From positions 7,576,413-7,640,412 of the forward strand of contig NC_057923.1 in NCBI RefSeq assembly GCF_018873765.1: a DNA stretch of 64,000 bases, read 5' to 3'. Each line of letters opens with the position of its first letter. Within the stretch, counting starts at the first letter, position 1. Source of the DNA: Telopea speciosissima. Lineage: Eukaryota > Streptophyta > Magnoliopsida > Proteales > Proteaceae. Under the pieces are notes generated by a model. That model was not told the DNA's origin. It was given only the letters and a program-made list of their open reading frames with translations, and ran no database searches. The translations under genes were made by a program, and so were the position numbers. Of the stretch, positions 10,401-21,128 are shown piece after piece.

Positions 10401-13400
10401 CACATAAAATCTTTAAAAATGAGAAGAAGATTTAGTTCATGGGAAGGAAGAAAAAATCCCTTGGTGGGAGAAACAATTCACCACAAAGGGAGAAAGGGAA
10501 GAACCAAGGCGGAGAGGAGAAAAAAACTCCCACGGCCTAAGAGAAGGCGGAAGAGGTGTGGTGGTTGGCGGCGGTGAGAAAACCGAGAGAGAGAGGCGGA
10601 GGTGGAGGTGGTAGTGCTGGAGCAGAGAGAGGGAGAGGTGAGAGGTAGTGGTAGGTTTAGGGTTTCATGGAATGGAGGGCACAAATCCCAAAGATGATTC
10701 TTCTCCTAGCTCTGATACCATGTTGGAATATTTGGGAAATTGAACTTATATGTCAATAAGACACAATCTCTCTCTTATTTATAATCAATGATAGAAAGTA
10801 CAAGTTACAATTATACCCTTAGGGCAACACAAGCTAAACCCTACTGGAAAATTATACCCTTGTACCCAAATTACAACAGTGATTTAAATCAGATGGTTTT
10901 TGTTCTATATTCAACACAGATGAATTTCAACATTTTTCAGCATGAAAACTCCATCTAAATAATTGTGAATTCATATGGCTTACATCAAATTTTAGAGAGA
11001 GTGTATTTTCTTCTTTTTGTTTTATTTTAGGTAAGAAATTGAAATATAAATGAGTCACTGAAACCAGGATGGTGTTTCTATCTTGGTAACCTGAAACTAG
11101 ACAGAATAGAAGCATTAGCTACCAAATATTACTAAGATATTCTGTTCATAGAGGGATGAAAAAACTACTGGTTGAATAACTATAACTGTAATATCAGCCT
11201 ACACCTTCAGAAGAAGGACGATTGTATTTATGGTTTTGTAGGAGTTAGCACTGAGCGCTAATTGTGATGCAGTAGACAAGTTCCAGCTCAAGTATCAATG
11301 CAGGAAGAAGAGTACCAGGCCAGAATAGCCTGTGGTTCCAGATTGGCTCAGTTTTCCAGTTCTTTTTCTGGCATGCAGTTTCAGTTTCTGGTTCTCCTTG
11401 GAACCAGAAACATGGAACTTGTTTTGGGAATCTTATTCTCTTATTTTGTTTATTATTAATTTGTTCTAATCAGGCTGGAATAGAATTTTTAAGTTCCAGT
11501 CTTGTTTTGAGTCAGTTTCGTTTTATTTGTCAGAGTCCTATCTGCAGTAGGAAAGCATTTCCCAGACTGTTTTGGTTTTCCTTTTCTGATCAGGATTGCG
11601 TTTAGCCTTTTCTTTGGTTCTGTTTGAGTCAGCTTTACACAAAGCTATATGTAAGTGCAAGGGACTAGGCCTTTCCCACAATTTTCATGATTGAATAGAA
11701 GCTTTCTGCTCTGGTTCTGTAGATTTCAGACTCAGTGCTCTGTGGATTCAGGGGTGAAGGCCTGGTGGATTCCAAGTTAGGTTTGGTGGAGACTCCAAGC
11801 CTGCAATCAGGTGGATTCCTAATTGGTATCTTCTCTCCTATCTCTATTCTTCTCCATCGAAATCAAGTGAGAAATTCTGAATCTTTATACCCTAATTTGA
11901 TATTCTGCTTAAATCTCTCAAATTTCAGGTTTGTTCTTAATCTAGGATCTGATTATTAAGTTGTTCATCAAACATTCACTGGGATACTGCCCATTGCTTT
12001 GCTTTTCTATTCTTAAGTTTCAAATCTGTTCTAGATTTCAAACTCCAGATCAGTAAAGATGCCTAGCTCTATTCCATTTGTTCAAATTCTGATTTTTGAC
12101 ACTGAATCATTCTTTTTCTGAATCTGATTTCTGTTTGCCGATTATTCATTATGTGGATCAATATGTGTTTACTGTTCAGAACCCTAAAATATGCCAATCG
12201 ATTTTATTGTTTTTGAGTTTCTTATGAAGAATCCTAGTTCCAGTTGGATTCTTCAATATCTTGGGATCTAGCCATTGGATTTGAATCCAATTTTGCTGAG
12301 TTATTCCCTTGAGAAACAGACCACATGACCAGAATTTCAAGATCTTTTGATCTGTTTTGGTTACGTATTTTCTCCTAAATCTGGTTTGGTTTCTAAAATG
12401 CGATTCTGGATTTTTCTGGGTGGTCTAAACCCGAATCTGTTGTGTAGGAAAGCCATTATAATTAATAATTATTACTGTAATATCAGCCTATTAACCAATG
12501 ACCCCAATTCATGAATGAAAACAATCTTGATTTGTTAGATACATAGATGGGTCACCCACCTCTCCCCGCCCCCAACTCAAAAAATAGTGTGTTTATTGTT
12601 TCTGGCTCATTTCTTTGTGGGCTTCTGTTGTAGGTTCGTGCTGTCATGGAGAAATACCCCCCTTATCAGTCTATATTTGCTAAAATGTCTTATGGGGAGA
12701 GCCAGATGCTAGATAAGGCCTTCTATGAGGAAGAGGTGAAAAGGCTCTGCTTAGCATTTGAACAACAGGTAATAGTTCAGACATCAACCATCCAATTTCG
12801 TTCCTTGTTTTGAAGTGCAGATGTATGCTTTGCTGTAAAGCAATTTAAGGGGTGAAGACATTAAGCAAGGTTTTAGGACTACCAGATTCATGCGTCCTAT
12901 ATCTTATAGTTTTCAATTCTAAATAAAATTTGATTAAAAGAGAAATAGTTGTCGAATATTCGTGGGACTCCACATGTATGTGTGCATATGGGGTTTAGAA
13001 GCATGATTGATAAATGGTTCCTTCCCTTTTTCTACTGATCATTGCTATGGAGACTGTCCTCTTCTAGGGATGGCCTACCAAACACACTGCATTCAGGATG
13101 AGGGTAACCCTGTCAAAGCCCCAGGGTTGCCCTGATCCTGAATGCAGCAGTTCATGGGGCTGTCAAATAATAAGGGCAATCTCTGTTGCATTTTCTTGTT
13201 TATTATATCCAAGACACTGTTACTAGACTTTTAAGGTCTTATTTCTCATAATGAGAAAATATGATCAATGAAGTATTGGTGTAAGCAATTTTTTTTTTTA
13301 AATGAAAATTTAGGTGGGGGGTGGGGTTGGGGGGGGAGGAAGAAACTGAGTCTCACATAACCAACAGGAACCCTTTTCTATACTAATATATGAGGCCCAC

Positions 13401-13986
13401 ACCTTGGTATAGTATGTGGACTCTCTTTGAGGTGTGAGCCTGGGGGGTGGGGGGCAACTGAGTCTCATATAACCAACAGGAACCCTTTTCTATGCTAATA
13501 TATGAGGCCCACACCTTGGTATAGTATGTGGACTTTCTTTGAGGTGTGAGCCTGCAAGGTTATGACCACAGGTATTTTCCCGAAGCCCCATTGGAGGTCT
13601 GTCTTGTTATTTTAGTCACGTGTCTTTCAAAATAACAGAACACCACTTCAGAGTTTGTGAACTTGAAACTCCTAGGGTTGTTGAACAGTTTACATCACTG
13701 AATTAATGTGTCTGTTATCTTTCTATAAAATAAAGAAACCTAATGAAAAGGGTTAAATAGAACGGGCTTTCAATGCAAATAAGAAGTTTGTTGACTTCAT
13801 ATACTAAGTAATTCTTAATTATGATTGGAAGTTTGTTTTATTTTCAATATGCAGTTCCACTATGCTGTTTTCTTTGCGTACATGAGGTTGCGGGAGCAGG
13901 AGATCAGGAATCTGATGTGGATCTCTGAATGTGTGGCTCAAAACCAGAAGTCTAGAGTTCACGACAGCGTTGTGTTCATATTTTAG
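5721..13986 (+). CDS. VHA-d: V-type proton ATPase subunit d, 5' exons outside window
   Basis: Subunit d caps the c-ring in the membrane V0 sector of the vacuolar H+-ATPase and couples it to the central stalk. Nine exons, all with GT-AG junctions and consistent phase, are 5721-5841, 6024-6131, 6218-6320, 6817-6897, 6970-7055, 7197-7256, 7376-7424, 12634-12768 and 13855-13986. They total 875 nt and begin two bases into a split codon. The product starts at EPSPLHTTT, includes [40 protein letters not shown] and [15 protein letters not shown], and ends [17 protein letters not shown]. Alignment by memory to the ~351-residue plant protein puts the first visible residue near 61. There are no internal stops and the family is extremely conserved, so the gene is probably functional. 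The 5.2-kb intron 7425-12633 contains a truncated antisense Copia. Confidence 0.95.
7649..10363 (-). pseudogene. Copia gag-protease-integrase, degenerate
   Basis: Gag starts at 10363 ([10 protein letters not shown], then [12 protein letters not shown]) and is split by frame changes near 10100, 9900 and 9700. The knuckle [19 protein letters not shown] lies near 9540-9590. The protease motif [13 protein letters not shown] near 9200-9250 has lost the Gly after Asp-Ser. Pre-integrase and integrase follow at 8405-8956 ([29 protein letters not shown]) and at 8126-8323 ([10 protein letters not shown]). Several stops and frameshifts make it non-functional. Confidence 0.8.
10721..10916 (-). repeat. 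LTR of antisense Copia in VHA-d intron
   Basis: This 196-bp LTR has a TGTTGAATAT start and an ATTCCAACA end beside the primer-binding site. It lacks the USE motif found in the LTRs at 608 and 935. Confidence 0.7.
10917..12633 (+). other. VHA-d intron remainder with a ~1.27-kb flanked insertion
   Basis: No coding sequence is seen. A 17-base direct repeat, ACTGTAATATCAGCCTA, occurs at 11185-11201 and 12474-12490 and brackets 1272 bp that looks unlike the flanks and ends in an A/T-rich tail. This resembles a non-LTR insertion with its target duplication, but no known coding domain is visible inside. Confidence 0.45.
12634..13986 (+). CDS. VHA-d: VHA-d, last two exons
   Basis: Exon 12634-12768 encodes [20 protein letters not shown] through LAFEQQ. 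Exon 13855-13986 encodes [20 protein letters not shown] through VVFIF and TAG at 13984-13986. The 1.1-kb intron between them carries a 112-bp tandem duplication. Confidence 0.93.
13344..13554 (+). repeat. Tandem duplication (112-bp period) in VHA-d intron
   Basis: Two copies begin 'aactgagtctca' at 13344 and 13456 and agree closely, including 'ccaacaggaaccctttt' and 'ggtatagtatgtggact'. G-rich runs lie at both joints, which suggests slippage or unequal exchange through G-tracts. Confidence 0.8.
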
Positions 13987-14151
13987 TTGCTTTACAGCCC
14001 TTAAGGATAATAACTTGGCATGTTTCATATTTTTGTATACATCTTTCCTACTGTCTCTCATTCTCTGTTGAAAATTGTAAGTTGCAGATGTTGGTGCTAC
14101 TGCTGCCCCCTGTGATTCTCAATCAATTTCAGAGGTTAATAATAATAATTA

Positions 14152-14310
14152 GGGGAAAAGAAGGCTGTGTGGCGCTTGTGCCCATGCCCAGACGCAGGAA
14201 GCGCAAAATGACCGCCCTGCCCCTTATGAATGAAAAATTCCACTGGATGCCCCCGTGCGCTCTCATTGGCCCCAGCACTGGTGCAGGGACCACGCAACAA
14301 TACCCTTCCC
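14152..14310. mobile_element. Mutator-type MITE (CCCAGAC family)
   Basis: This 159-bp non-coding element has GGGGAAAAG...TTCCC ends and a perfect 9-bp target duplication TAATAATTA (14143-14151 and 14311-14319). Its interior has the family signature 'gcccagacgcagg' and 'atgaccgcc'. A 9-bp duplication points to a Mutator-like transposase. It sits about 165 bp past the VHA-d stop codon, probably in or next to the 3'UTR. Confidence 0.8.
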
Positions 14311-14559
14311 TAATAATTATATGTACACAAAAGTTGCATTATTTTAGGGGTAAAAAATTCATTGGAAGTAATATATTTTGTTCAGAGTTTCTTTTGAATA
14401 TGGATCATGGTGTGTTAATGAATTTCTTGTCTTCGTAATTTGAAGAAAATAGAATGAAGACATGTATAGGGTGTGTTATAGATGTCCCAAGCTTCCTTTC
14501 AACCGTTTCTGTAATTGGGAGGTTCAGTTTAAGTTGGTTAGCTTTCAACCATTGGATTA

Positions 14560-14737
14560 TTTTATGTTATCTACTAGTGGTCAACCACTCCTTGTCACTG
14601 ATGGCAGTTATGATCCTCACACAAAAGAGGCAGGTTGTGCGGCAATTATTGTGCTTAACAATCAATGTGTTTCAGCTATTATGAATCATGGCTATGCAGG
14701 AAGCCCACAAGAGGAAGAGACCATGGGACTTGAGTAG
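14560..14737 (+). pseudogene. RNase H-like LINE fragment
   Basis: The frame contains VTDGSYDPHTKEAGCAAII followed by a degenerate continuation with HGYAGSPQEEETMGLE. This resembles the first strand and conserved Asp and Glu of the RVT_3 RNase H domain found in plant LINEs. The frame stops at 14737. It lies immediately upstream of a separate LINE 3' end. Confidence 0.4.
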
Positions 14738-14919
14738 GGGCTTGAATGCTTGATGGAGCAATGCAGATGGAAAGCAAGCACATAGAGATTTTGGACAGAT
14801 TCATAGGAGATAATGGAATGGCAAGCACATAAGATTTGGACAGATTCGTAGGAGATGGTGGAATGGTTGACGGAGTAGAAAGATATTAGGCGTCTTATAT
14901 GATATAAGCACTTTGCTTT

Positions 14920-16520
14920 CGAGACTCAAACATCCATAATAAGGCCTTGTTAGGCAAGCTGGCGTGGCGCCTTTGGAAAGAGCCATCTACCCTATGGGCT
15001 ACCTTCTTGAAGCAAATATACTTCCCCAACTCTGAATTCCTTCAAGCCAAATTGGGCTCCAACCCCTCATGGGCCTGGAGAAGCATCATCGAGGGGCGGA
15101 AAGTTCTTGAATCTGGATTGCTCTGGATAGTTGGAAATGGTCGAGACATTGCCAACTGGGAGGATAATTGGCTCCCAACTTCTCCTAACATGAAGATCAC
15201 TCACCAAATCTACAAGGATCCTGCTATTCAAAAGGTGTCTGATATCATTGACCACCAGAATCGTACTTGGAGGTTAGAGCTTTTAGCCCAATATTTCCAC
15301 CCAGAAGACAGCGCGGCAATCTCTGCTATTAAACTGAGCCTATTTGATAGATCGGATTTCCAGGTCTGGGGCCTAGCCAGGTCCAATATCTACTTGGTTA
15401 AGTCAGCTTACCATCATCTGGTCTCCTTAGCAGATTACTCAAGATTGGATGCAGCTTCTATGTCCTCCAGCTCCTCCTCCTCCCAGTTCATCCCAACCAA
15501 AGTTTGGAACCTCATTTGGACAGCCTCTTCCCTTCCCAAAATTAAAAATTTCCTGTGGCGGACGTGTTCTAATGGAATTCCCACAGGTGAAGAGCTTGCG
15601 AGGCGTCGGATTCCTATTGATCCCCTGTGTAGCCGCTGCTGCTCTGCCCCTGAAATCGTTGACCATATAATGGTGGACTACAATTTTGCTAGAGCGGTGT
15701 GGTATAGATCTCCTTTGGCGTACTTCCCTCCTACTTTTGAACCAAGATTGTTCAAGTGTATTCAAAGTTGGGGTTCAACTAATCCGAATGATAAAGCTGG
15801 GACCAAAGATATCCTCGGCTTAGCTTTTTTCATTTGCTGGAACCTTTGGACTGCTCAGAACGATCTTCTCTTCAACAGCCACAACTGGAGTCTGGAAGCA
15901 GTTATAGCAAAGGCCCGACGTGACTATCAGGAGTTGTGCTCAGTCTCTGTGCCTCACCTATGCCCTCCTCGAGCCTCTTCTCAGCTATCTCCTATCGAGC
16001 CTTGGCGTCCCCTACCCCCCCTTACTACAAACTGAACACTGATGCCACCTTCTCCAACAACAAAGGAGGTATTGGGTTTCTTATTAGGGACTGTAGGGGT
16101 CTTCCCATGGTAGCTATCTCATAGCCGGTTTCTTATATCTCCGCTATCCAGGGGAAGCGCTCACAATTAGAGAGGGTCTACTTCAAGGGATTGCTGACTG
16201 CCTGGATCACCTAATAGTGGAGTCCGACTGCAAGGAGATCATAGACTACATCAAAGCTCCTAATCTTCCTAAGGCTGAGGTTTTGAACCTTGTTTTGGAT
16301 ATTAAGCAGCTAGCCCCTTACTTTGTAAATTGTTCCTTCAACTTTGTTCCCAGGGAGATTAGCAGCACTGCTGACTCCCTGACCCGGAGAGCCAAGTCCG
16401 TTATGTGTAGGACTTCGTGGCCTATCTCTTCTCCTTGGCTGACTGAGCTATGTACTCAAGACGCTGAGCGTTGGTCCTCTTTTAGTGAATAAAGTTCTTC
16501 ATTACCAACAAAAAAAAAAA
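14920..16520 (+). mobile_element. L1-like LINE, 5'-truncated, with poly(A) and target duplication
   Basis: This is the C-terminal part of a plant L1-type ORF2 ending in a poly(A) run (16510-16520). Its flanks are a 13-bp duplication with one mismatch: AGCACTTTGCTTT (14907-14919) and AGCACTTCGCTTT (16521-16533). These are the hallmarks of target-primed reverse transcription. Endonuclease and reverse transcriptase are missing because of 5' truncation. Confidence 0.9.
14947..16492 (+). pseudogene. LINE ORF2 C-terminus: zf-RVT and RNase H, frameshifted
   Basis: Frame 14947-16035 has ...LPKIKNFLWRTCSNGIPTGE and PLCSRCCSAPEIVDHIM, typical of the zf-RVT domain. RNase H continues in a second frame (YYKLNTDATFSNNKGGIGFL, about 16020-16124) and a third (MESDCKEIIDYIKA to the stop at 16490-16492). 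Two frame changes split RNase H, so the protein is dead. Confidence 0.8.
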
Positions 16521-16533
16521 AGCACTTCGCTTT

Positions 16534-17764
16534 AACAATTTGGGTTTGTAAATATTTTAAAACAGGAAAACATTTATTAGTTAAAATTTTCAGACATAGG
16601 TGTGTTTCTCTCCTCCCCCTATGAAACATTTCTGACCCTTATTGGGGAGGAGATAGACCTATGCTAGCGTTCCGGGACAGAAAACATCATCCCTTCTTAC
16701 TTATGTTCCACTTTGTCAAAAAAAAAAAGAAAGTGAAGTGGGCTAGCTAGCCACCTTGCTATTCCTTCTTTCCTTCATTTTGACATAAACAAAAGAACGT
16801 TTTTCCTAATGAATTCCCACTAGAAGTATTTTCTCTAGCAACCATTACTTCCTATGGTTGTTCACTATCAATTGAAGTCTTTGTCCCCCTTCTCAACATT
16901 CATGAAGTTGTTAGGTACTTGACTGATACGCCAAAAGCTCTAGAGTTGATGGAATGCGTAAAATCAAGCCCTTTAACCTATTACATATTAGGTTGACCAA
17001 ATCTAGTGGTCGTACACTAGATCAGACCCCATTAGGCACATACCAGACTACCACGCTTCCCAGTCGTCGTCCTTGGCGGCTCTCACTCTAGGCAGTTCTC
17101 ATTCTGGTGGTAGGTAATCCTTTCCAAACGGTTCCACTCTGCTCCAGGGTTTTTGTATGGAGGCAGGTAGCCTTTTTTTTTTTTACGACTTTTATTCTAC
17201 TCTAGGTAGTCCTTCTCCTAGGTAGCCTTTTCCATTATTCGAATATGTAACGTAGTGACTGATTTTTTATACCAAATGTTAGATACTTGATCGATACATC
17301 AAAAGCTTAAAAGCTAATGGAACACGTTAAATCAAGCCCTTTAACCTATTCCATACTAGGCTAGCCAAATCTAGCGTCCATGCACTAGATCGGGTCCCAT
17401 TAGGCACATAACAGAAGCCTAGTCTTGGTTCCCCTATGAAACTAATCTGTCACCTTAGTACCTTACTACAATCCATAAGGCAACATTGATTGATATGAGG
17501 AAAACATCTTCTAGTGGTGTTCAAGGCTTGTCACTCAGTTCTTAGAGCTCTTCCACGAGGGATCAAACATTATACATTTCACACATGAATGTTTCTTGGG
17601 ACTACACAAGTAATTTTGCCACGTGAGAGGTTTGACAAAGTTAAATATTGTGGACAAATAGGTTCCAAGGTTTGTTGCTTAAATGTCAAGTTTCAGTCCA
17701 AATAGAGCTAATCAAGTTGTAATATAATTTCTACTTGAATTGAGTGTAGTGTGTTGTGTATATC
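16534..17764. repeat. Intergenic DNA with a pair of ~134-bp direct repeats
   Basis: Two similar segments lie 368 bp apart at 16910-17043 and 17278-17411. Both start with a TGTTAG[G/A]TACTTGA sequence, share 'aaatcaagccctttaacc', and end near 'ccattaggcacata'. They could be the LTRs of a very small TRIM element, but I find no primer-binding site between them. No gene is seen in the remainder. Confidence 0.5.
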
Positions 17765-17925
17765 TGTCATTCCACGGTTTTAAAAGTCGATTAATATTTT
17801 AGGATTGGTGTGGAGTTTATCCACCATTCCATGGTCTTAAAAGTTGGTTAACCTTTTGGGATTGGTGTGTGATTTGTGTTTATCACTATAAAAAAAAATG
17901 ATGCACTAATGGGTGTGTGGGTTTA

Positions 17926-17967
17926 GTCCCACATCGTGTGTGTGAGTACGTTGTGTGTTGTGTATAT
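17926..17967 (+). promoter_or_regulatory. USE-like plus TATA motif in tandem array
   Basis: A perfect GTCCCACATCG (17926-17936) is followed after 26 bases by TATAT (17963-17967). Sister units have it perfect at 18080-18090 (spacing enlarged by the TG microsatellite). They have one mismatch at 18251-18261 (24-base gap) and one mismatch at 18454-18464 (30-base gap). The 24-26 base spacing resembles the Pol III class of plant snRNA promoters. Confidence 0.35.
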
Positions 17968-18087
17968 CCACCATTCCACGGTCCTAAAAGTTGGTTAACC
18001 TTTTGGGATTGGTGTGTGGTTTGTGTGATATCACTATCAAAGACAAAGTGGCGCTGTGTGCGTTGGGTGCGTGGGTTTAGTCCCACA

Positions 18088-18090
<3 letters not shown>

Positions 18091-18122
<32 letters not shown>
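18091..18122. repeat. (TG)16 microsatellite
   Basis: Sixteen uninterrupted TG dinucleotides lie within one unit of the tandem array. Confidence 0.95.
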
Positions 18123-18124
<2 letters not shown>

Positions 18125-19054
18125 GTGTGTGTTGTGTACATCTGTCATTCACGGTCCTAAAAGTCGGTTAACCTTTTTGGGATTTGTGTGTGGTTTGTGT
18201 AATAACACTATAAAAAAAATGTTGCGCATTATGTGCTGGGTGTGTGGGTTTAGTCTCACATCGTGTGTGAGTGTGATATGTGTTGTGTATATCCGCCATT
18301 CCACGATCTTAAAAGTCGGTTAACCTTTTGGGATTGGTGTGTGGTTTGTGTGATATCACTATAAAAAAAATGATATCACGATCCTAAAAGTCGGTTAACC
18401 TTTAGGGATTGGTGTGTGGTTTGTGCGATAGGTGCGCTAGGTGCGTGGGTTTAGTCCCACATTGTCTGTGTGTGTGGCTGTGGTGTGTGATGTGTATATC
18501 CGAGATTCCATTGTCCTAAAAGTCGGTTAACCTTTTGGGATTGGTGTGTGGTTTGTATGATATAACTATAAAAAAAAATGTTGCACTGTGTACGTTGGGT
18601 GTATTGGTTTAATCCTAGATCGGGTGTGTAAGTGTGGTATGTGTTATATCAGCCACTCCATGGCCCTAGAAGTCAGTTAACCTTTTGGGATTGATGTGTG
18701 ATTTGGTAATATCACTATATAAAAAAAATGGTAATATAATTCATTGAGAATCCCAAATCGTCAAAAATGACTCTATTAAGGAGGGGCATGTTAATCCATG
18801 GGAAGATAAACACACTTTAGTTTTCCTTCATCACGCGGTGAAGATTTACTACACTATCATAGAGTCCACAAACGCTTGTAGGGTTTTAATATGTTTCTCA
18901 AAATATCCTTCAAATACCTTTCCACATGCATAGAATGGATTTTCATTCATTGTGGCTGAAGTAAAACTAGGGTGGAGCATGGTCCTTACACTTATGGGCC
19001 AATGCGATTGCGATTGATGGCATCAACAAGATGGTCACTAGTCATTACCACTTT

Positions 19055-19128
19055 TTATGGGGGCGGGGCGGTCATTTCACCCCATGTGTCTCTGCAAATG
19101 GGGTACCCTCCCCCCACAGAGAACATTT
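19055..19128. mobile_element. CCCAGAC-family MITE fragment
   Basis: The segment has 'gcggggcggtcatttc', 'ccccatgtgtctctgc' and a right end 'cacagagaacatttctt' matching the family's right terminus. The left end is missing. Confidence 0.5.
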
Positions 19129-19166
19129 CTTAAAAAAAAGTACGGGTCCCAGCTCACAGATTATAA

Positions 19167-19358
19167 TCCTCTCCAATTCCCTATAGCTCGGCAGTGCAGC
19201 AGTGCTAGTGTGGATGTCCGATACATTGCAGTTCGAACATCCAACGGTCTGAGCTCAACATAGTCACTGAGTTGGAACCGTTGGATGTCTGCGCTGCCAC
19301 ATGTCGGACATCCACACTAGCACTGCCGCACTGTCGAGCTATAGGGAATTGGAGAGGA
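19167..19358. mobile_element. Fold-back MITE (Tourist-like)
   Basis: The whole 192-bp element is an inverted repeat. Left arm TCCTCTCCAATTCCCTATAG matches the complement of the right end, and the arms continue through 'cagtgctagtgtggatgtcc' to a short loop near 19255-19270. It is flanked by TAA on both sides, which suits a PIF/Harbinger-type 3-bp duplication. It lies about 265 bp upstream of the F-box exon. Confidence 0.8.
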
Positions 19359-19623
19359 TAACTTTTCGTCCGATCACTCGAGTCTACTATGTCTCGAATA
19401 GAAATAGACAATGCCCGGATTTCTCTTTCTCCCAGGACATGTACTGTAGGTTTGCAGCTATGGAATCTTGAATGGTGAATCCTCCCATTGATTAATTCTC
19501 TCCTCTGCTTCTTCTTCTCTAATTCCTCTATATCTCAGTTTCTTTTTAAGTTCAATTTGACGTGGTTAATGGTCTCTTCATTGTTATCTTGTATAGGGTG
19601 TTTGACCTATTCGCGTAGCGAAG

Positions 19624-19799
19624 ATGGAACCGTTATGTTTGACTGAGTAGAGTTCGAGAAACATTACGGATCTTGATCTCGACGCTTTGGTTCTCTCCGC
19701 CAGCTATTTGAACTTGCAAGACCTTTTTAACATGGCCATGACCTGTAAATTCTTCAAAAGAGCTGCCTATTCCGATTCAATATGGCAACATTGGTTCAG
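19624..19799 (+). pseudogene. Exon 1: F-box, with premature TAG
   Basis: The ATG at 19624 opens MEPLCLTE, then TAG (19648-19650), then SSRNITDLDLDALVLSASY and LNLQDLFNMAMTCKFFKRAA through DSIWQHWF, a recognisable F-box helix set. The exon ends with AG of a split Arg codon at the GT donor (19800). The next in-frame ATG (19732) would cut away half of the F-box. A CAG-to-TAG change would explain the stop. Confidence 0.8.
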
Positions 19800-20499
19800 G
19801 TATTTCCATCCCCAAAAAATTATAAATGTTTTAATTAATTCCTTTCTTCTGTACGGATCTTATTATCTTAATTGTACGCATTATGGTTAGTTCTCGATTC
19901 AAAAAAGTTTCTTTCATTCAATCGCTTCAATCGCTTCAAAATTGAATGTCTTGAAGCTACTGCTAAGACGTTTACGACGAATTTCGTTTGCAATTCAGAA
20001 GTTTTAGTTTCATGGAGGAAGGGAATAAGTCGAGGTGTTGTATTTGTTTATTGTTCAATCCATATAGACTCTAGCATATTGATCTATAATTTTTGTTCAT
20101 GGATTGAGCTCCGGTAGATCAAGTCAAGTTCATTTCATGGTTTTTTTTTTTGGATGAATGAAAATTTAAATTACGAAGAAAAAAGGGGGGGGGAATACAC
20201 AAGCCCGAGGGCCAACACGCCGAAGCTAAAGATTAGCTAGGGCGAAGAATGGTGGTAGGGAGACCCCAGGAGACAATAATCAGCCTGTTCCTTGGAGTAT
20301 CCAAGACACTACTCAGGGTGAGGGAATAAGCTTTAGATGAAACATCAAAGAAGATGGCCTTCCAAATCTTGTCAAAAGAGCGGGAGTTGGATGTCCATCT
20401 TCTAAGGTTACGTTTCATCCAAATGTGGGAAATAGTAGCACAAAAGGCAAGCTTGCCAATCCTGTCACAGATCGAATTACCCCCAAAAGTCATATCAAT

Positions 20500-21116
20500 C
20501 TAGACCCATTCACGGGGAAGAGTAAGGGGCGTTCTCCTAGCGGACCAGCAGTGACGAAGGACCCGATTCCAAATGGAGGCAGCAAAGGGGCAAGAGAAGA
20601 ACAGATGGTCTGTATCTTCGTGTCCATTCCAACAAAGGCAACAGCTGGTGGAGACTTGCATGTGGCGATGGATGAGAAAAGCTTGGGTGGGGAGGCAGTT
20701 ACCTAAGGCACGCCAAGCGGTGAAGCTCTGCCGAGGAATGTGCCTTTTAAACCAAACCACTTTATGCCAAGGACATGGGGTCCCTCTTTGTCTAACCAAG
20801 TCCCAAGCCGAGTAGGAGCTGAAAGTACCTGAGGTGGAGGGGAGCCACAAGATGGTATCACCTCTTCCTCGGTGACCAGGGGGATAGGGGGGAGGGAGCT
20901 CCACAGATCAGCGAGGGGCGGGGACCACAAACCACTGGTGATAATGGAAGCCACTAGAGTAAACCTGTCCAAGCAGGAAGCAAATATGGTGTGGGGGCTG
21001 ACAATGGAGGCAAGGACACCTGAAGGATGCCAGTTGTCGAGCCAAAGGTAAGTCTGGGACCCATCATCTATCCTGCAATAAATAGCTCCCCTAACTATAT
21101 GCCTCACTTGCAGCAC
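20500..21116 (-). pseudogene. LINE ORF2 C-terminal zf-RVT region
   Basis: Two overlapping frames carry the continuation: IYCRIDDGSQTYLWLDNWHP (about 20703-21116) and KVVWFKRHIPRQSFTAWRAL with CCLCWNGHEDTDHLFFSC (about 20500-20904). The latter is the Cys-His zf-RVT motif. A frame change near 20800 splits it. Confidence 0.75.
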
Positions 21117-21128
21117 TCTACGCCAAAT

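Larger units (their letters stand above)
7640..10916 (-). mobile_element. Antisense Copia 5' portion inside VHA-d intron
   Basis: On the minus strand: an LTR (10721-10916), the primer-binding site (complement at 10709-10720), a leader, gag from 10363, a zinc knuckle, protease, GAG-pre-integrase and integrase. The element breaks off near 7640, before reverse transcriptase. No second LTR is found, so the 3' half is deleted. It sits in the 5.2-kb VHA-d intron opposite to transcription, so its LTR would read antisense to the host gene. Confidence 0.85.
17765..18735 (+). repeat. Degenerate tandem array of ~130-170-bp units
   Basis: Eight recognisable anchors of the form AAAGTCGGTTAACCTTTTGG fall at about 17789, 17846, 17993, 18166, 18318, 18393, 18525 and 18675. 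Full units run: gap/TATA-like 'cactataaaaaaaatg', then 'gggtttagtcccacatcg', a TG-rich stretch, 'tgtatatcc', and the anchor. Two of the intervals are partial units (57 and 75 bp). Confidence 0.8.

Noticed and set aside
17886..18323. Cys-Val and His-Thr repeat ORFs
   Set aside because: They are translations of the TG microsatellite and tandem array on the two strands.
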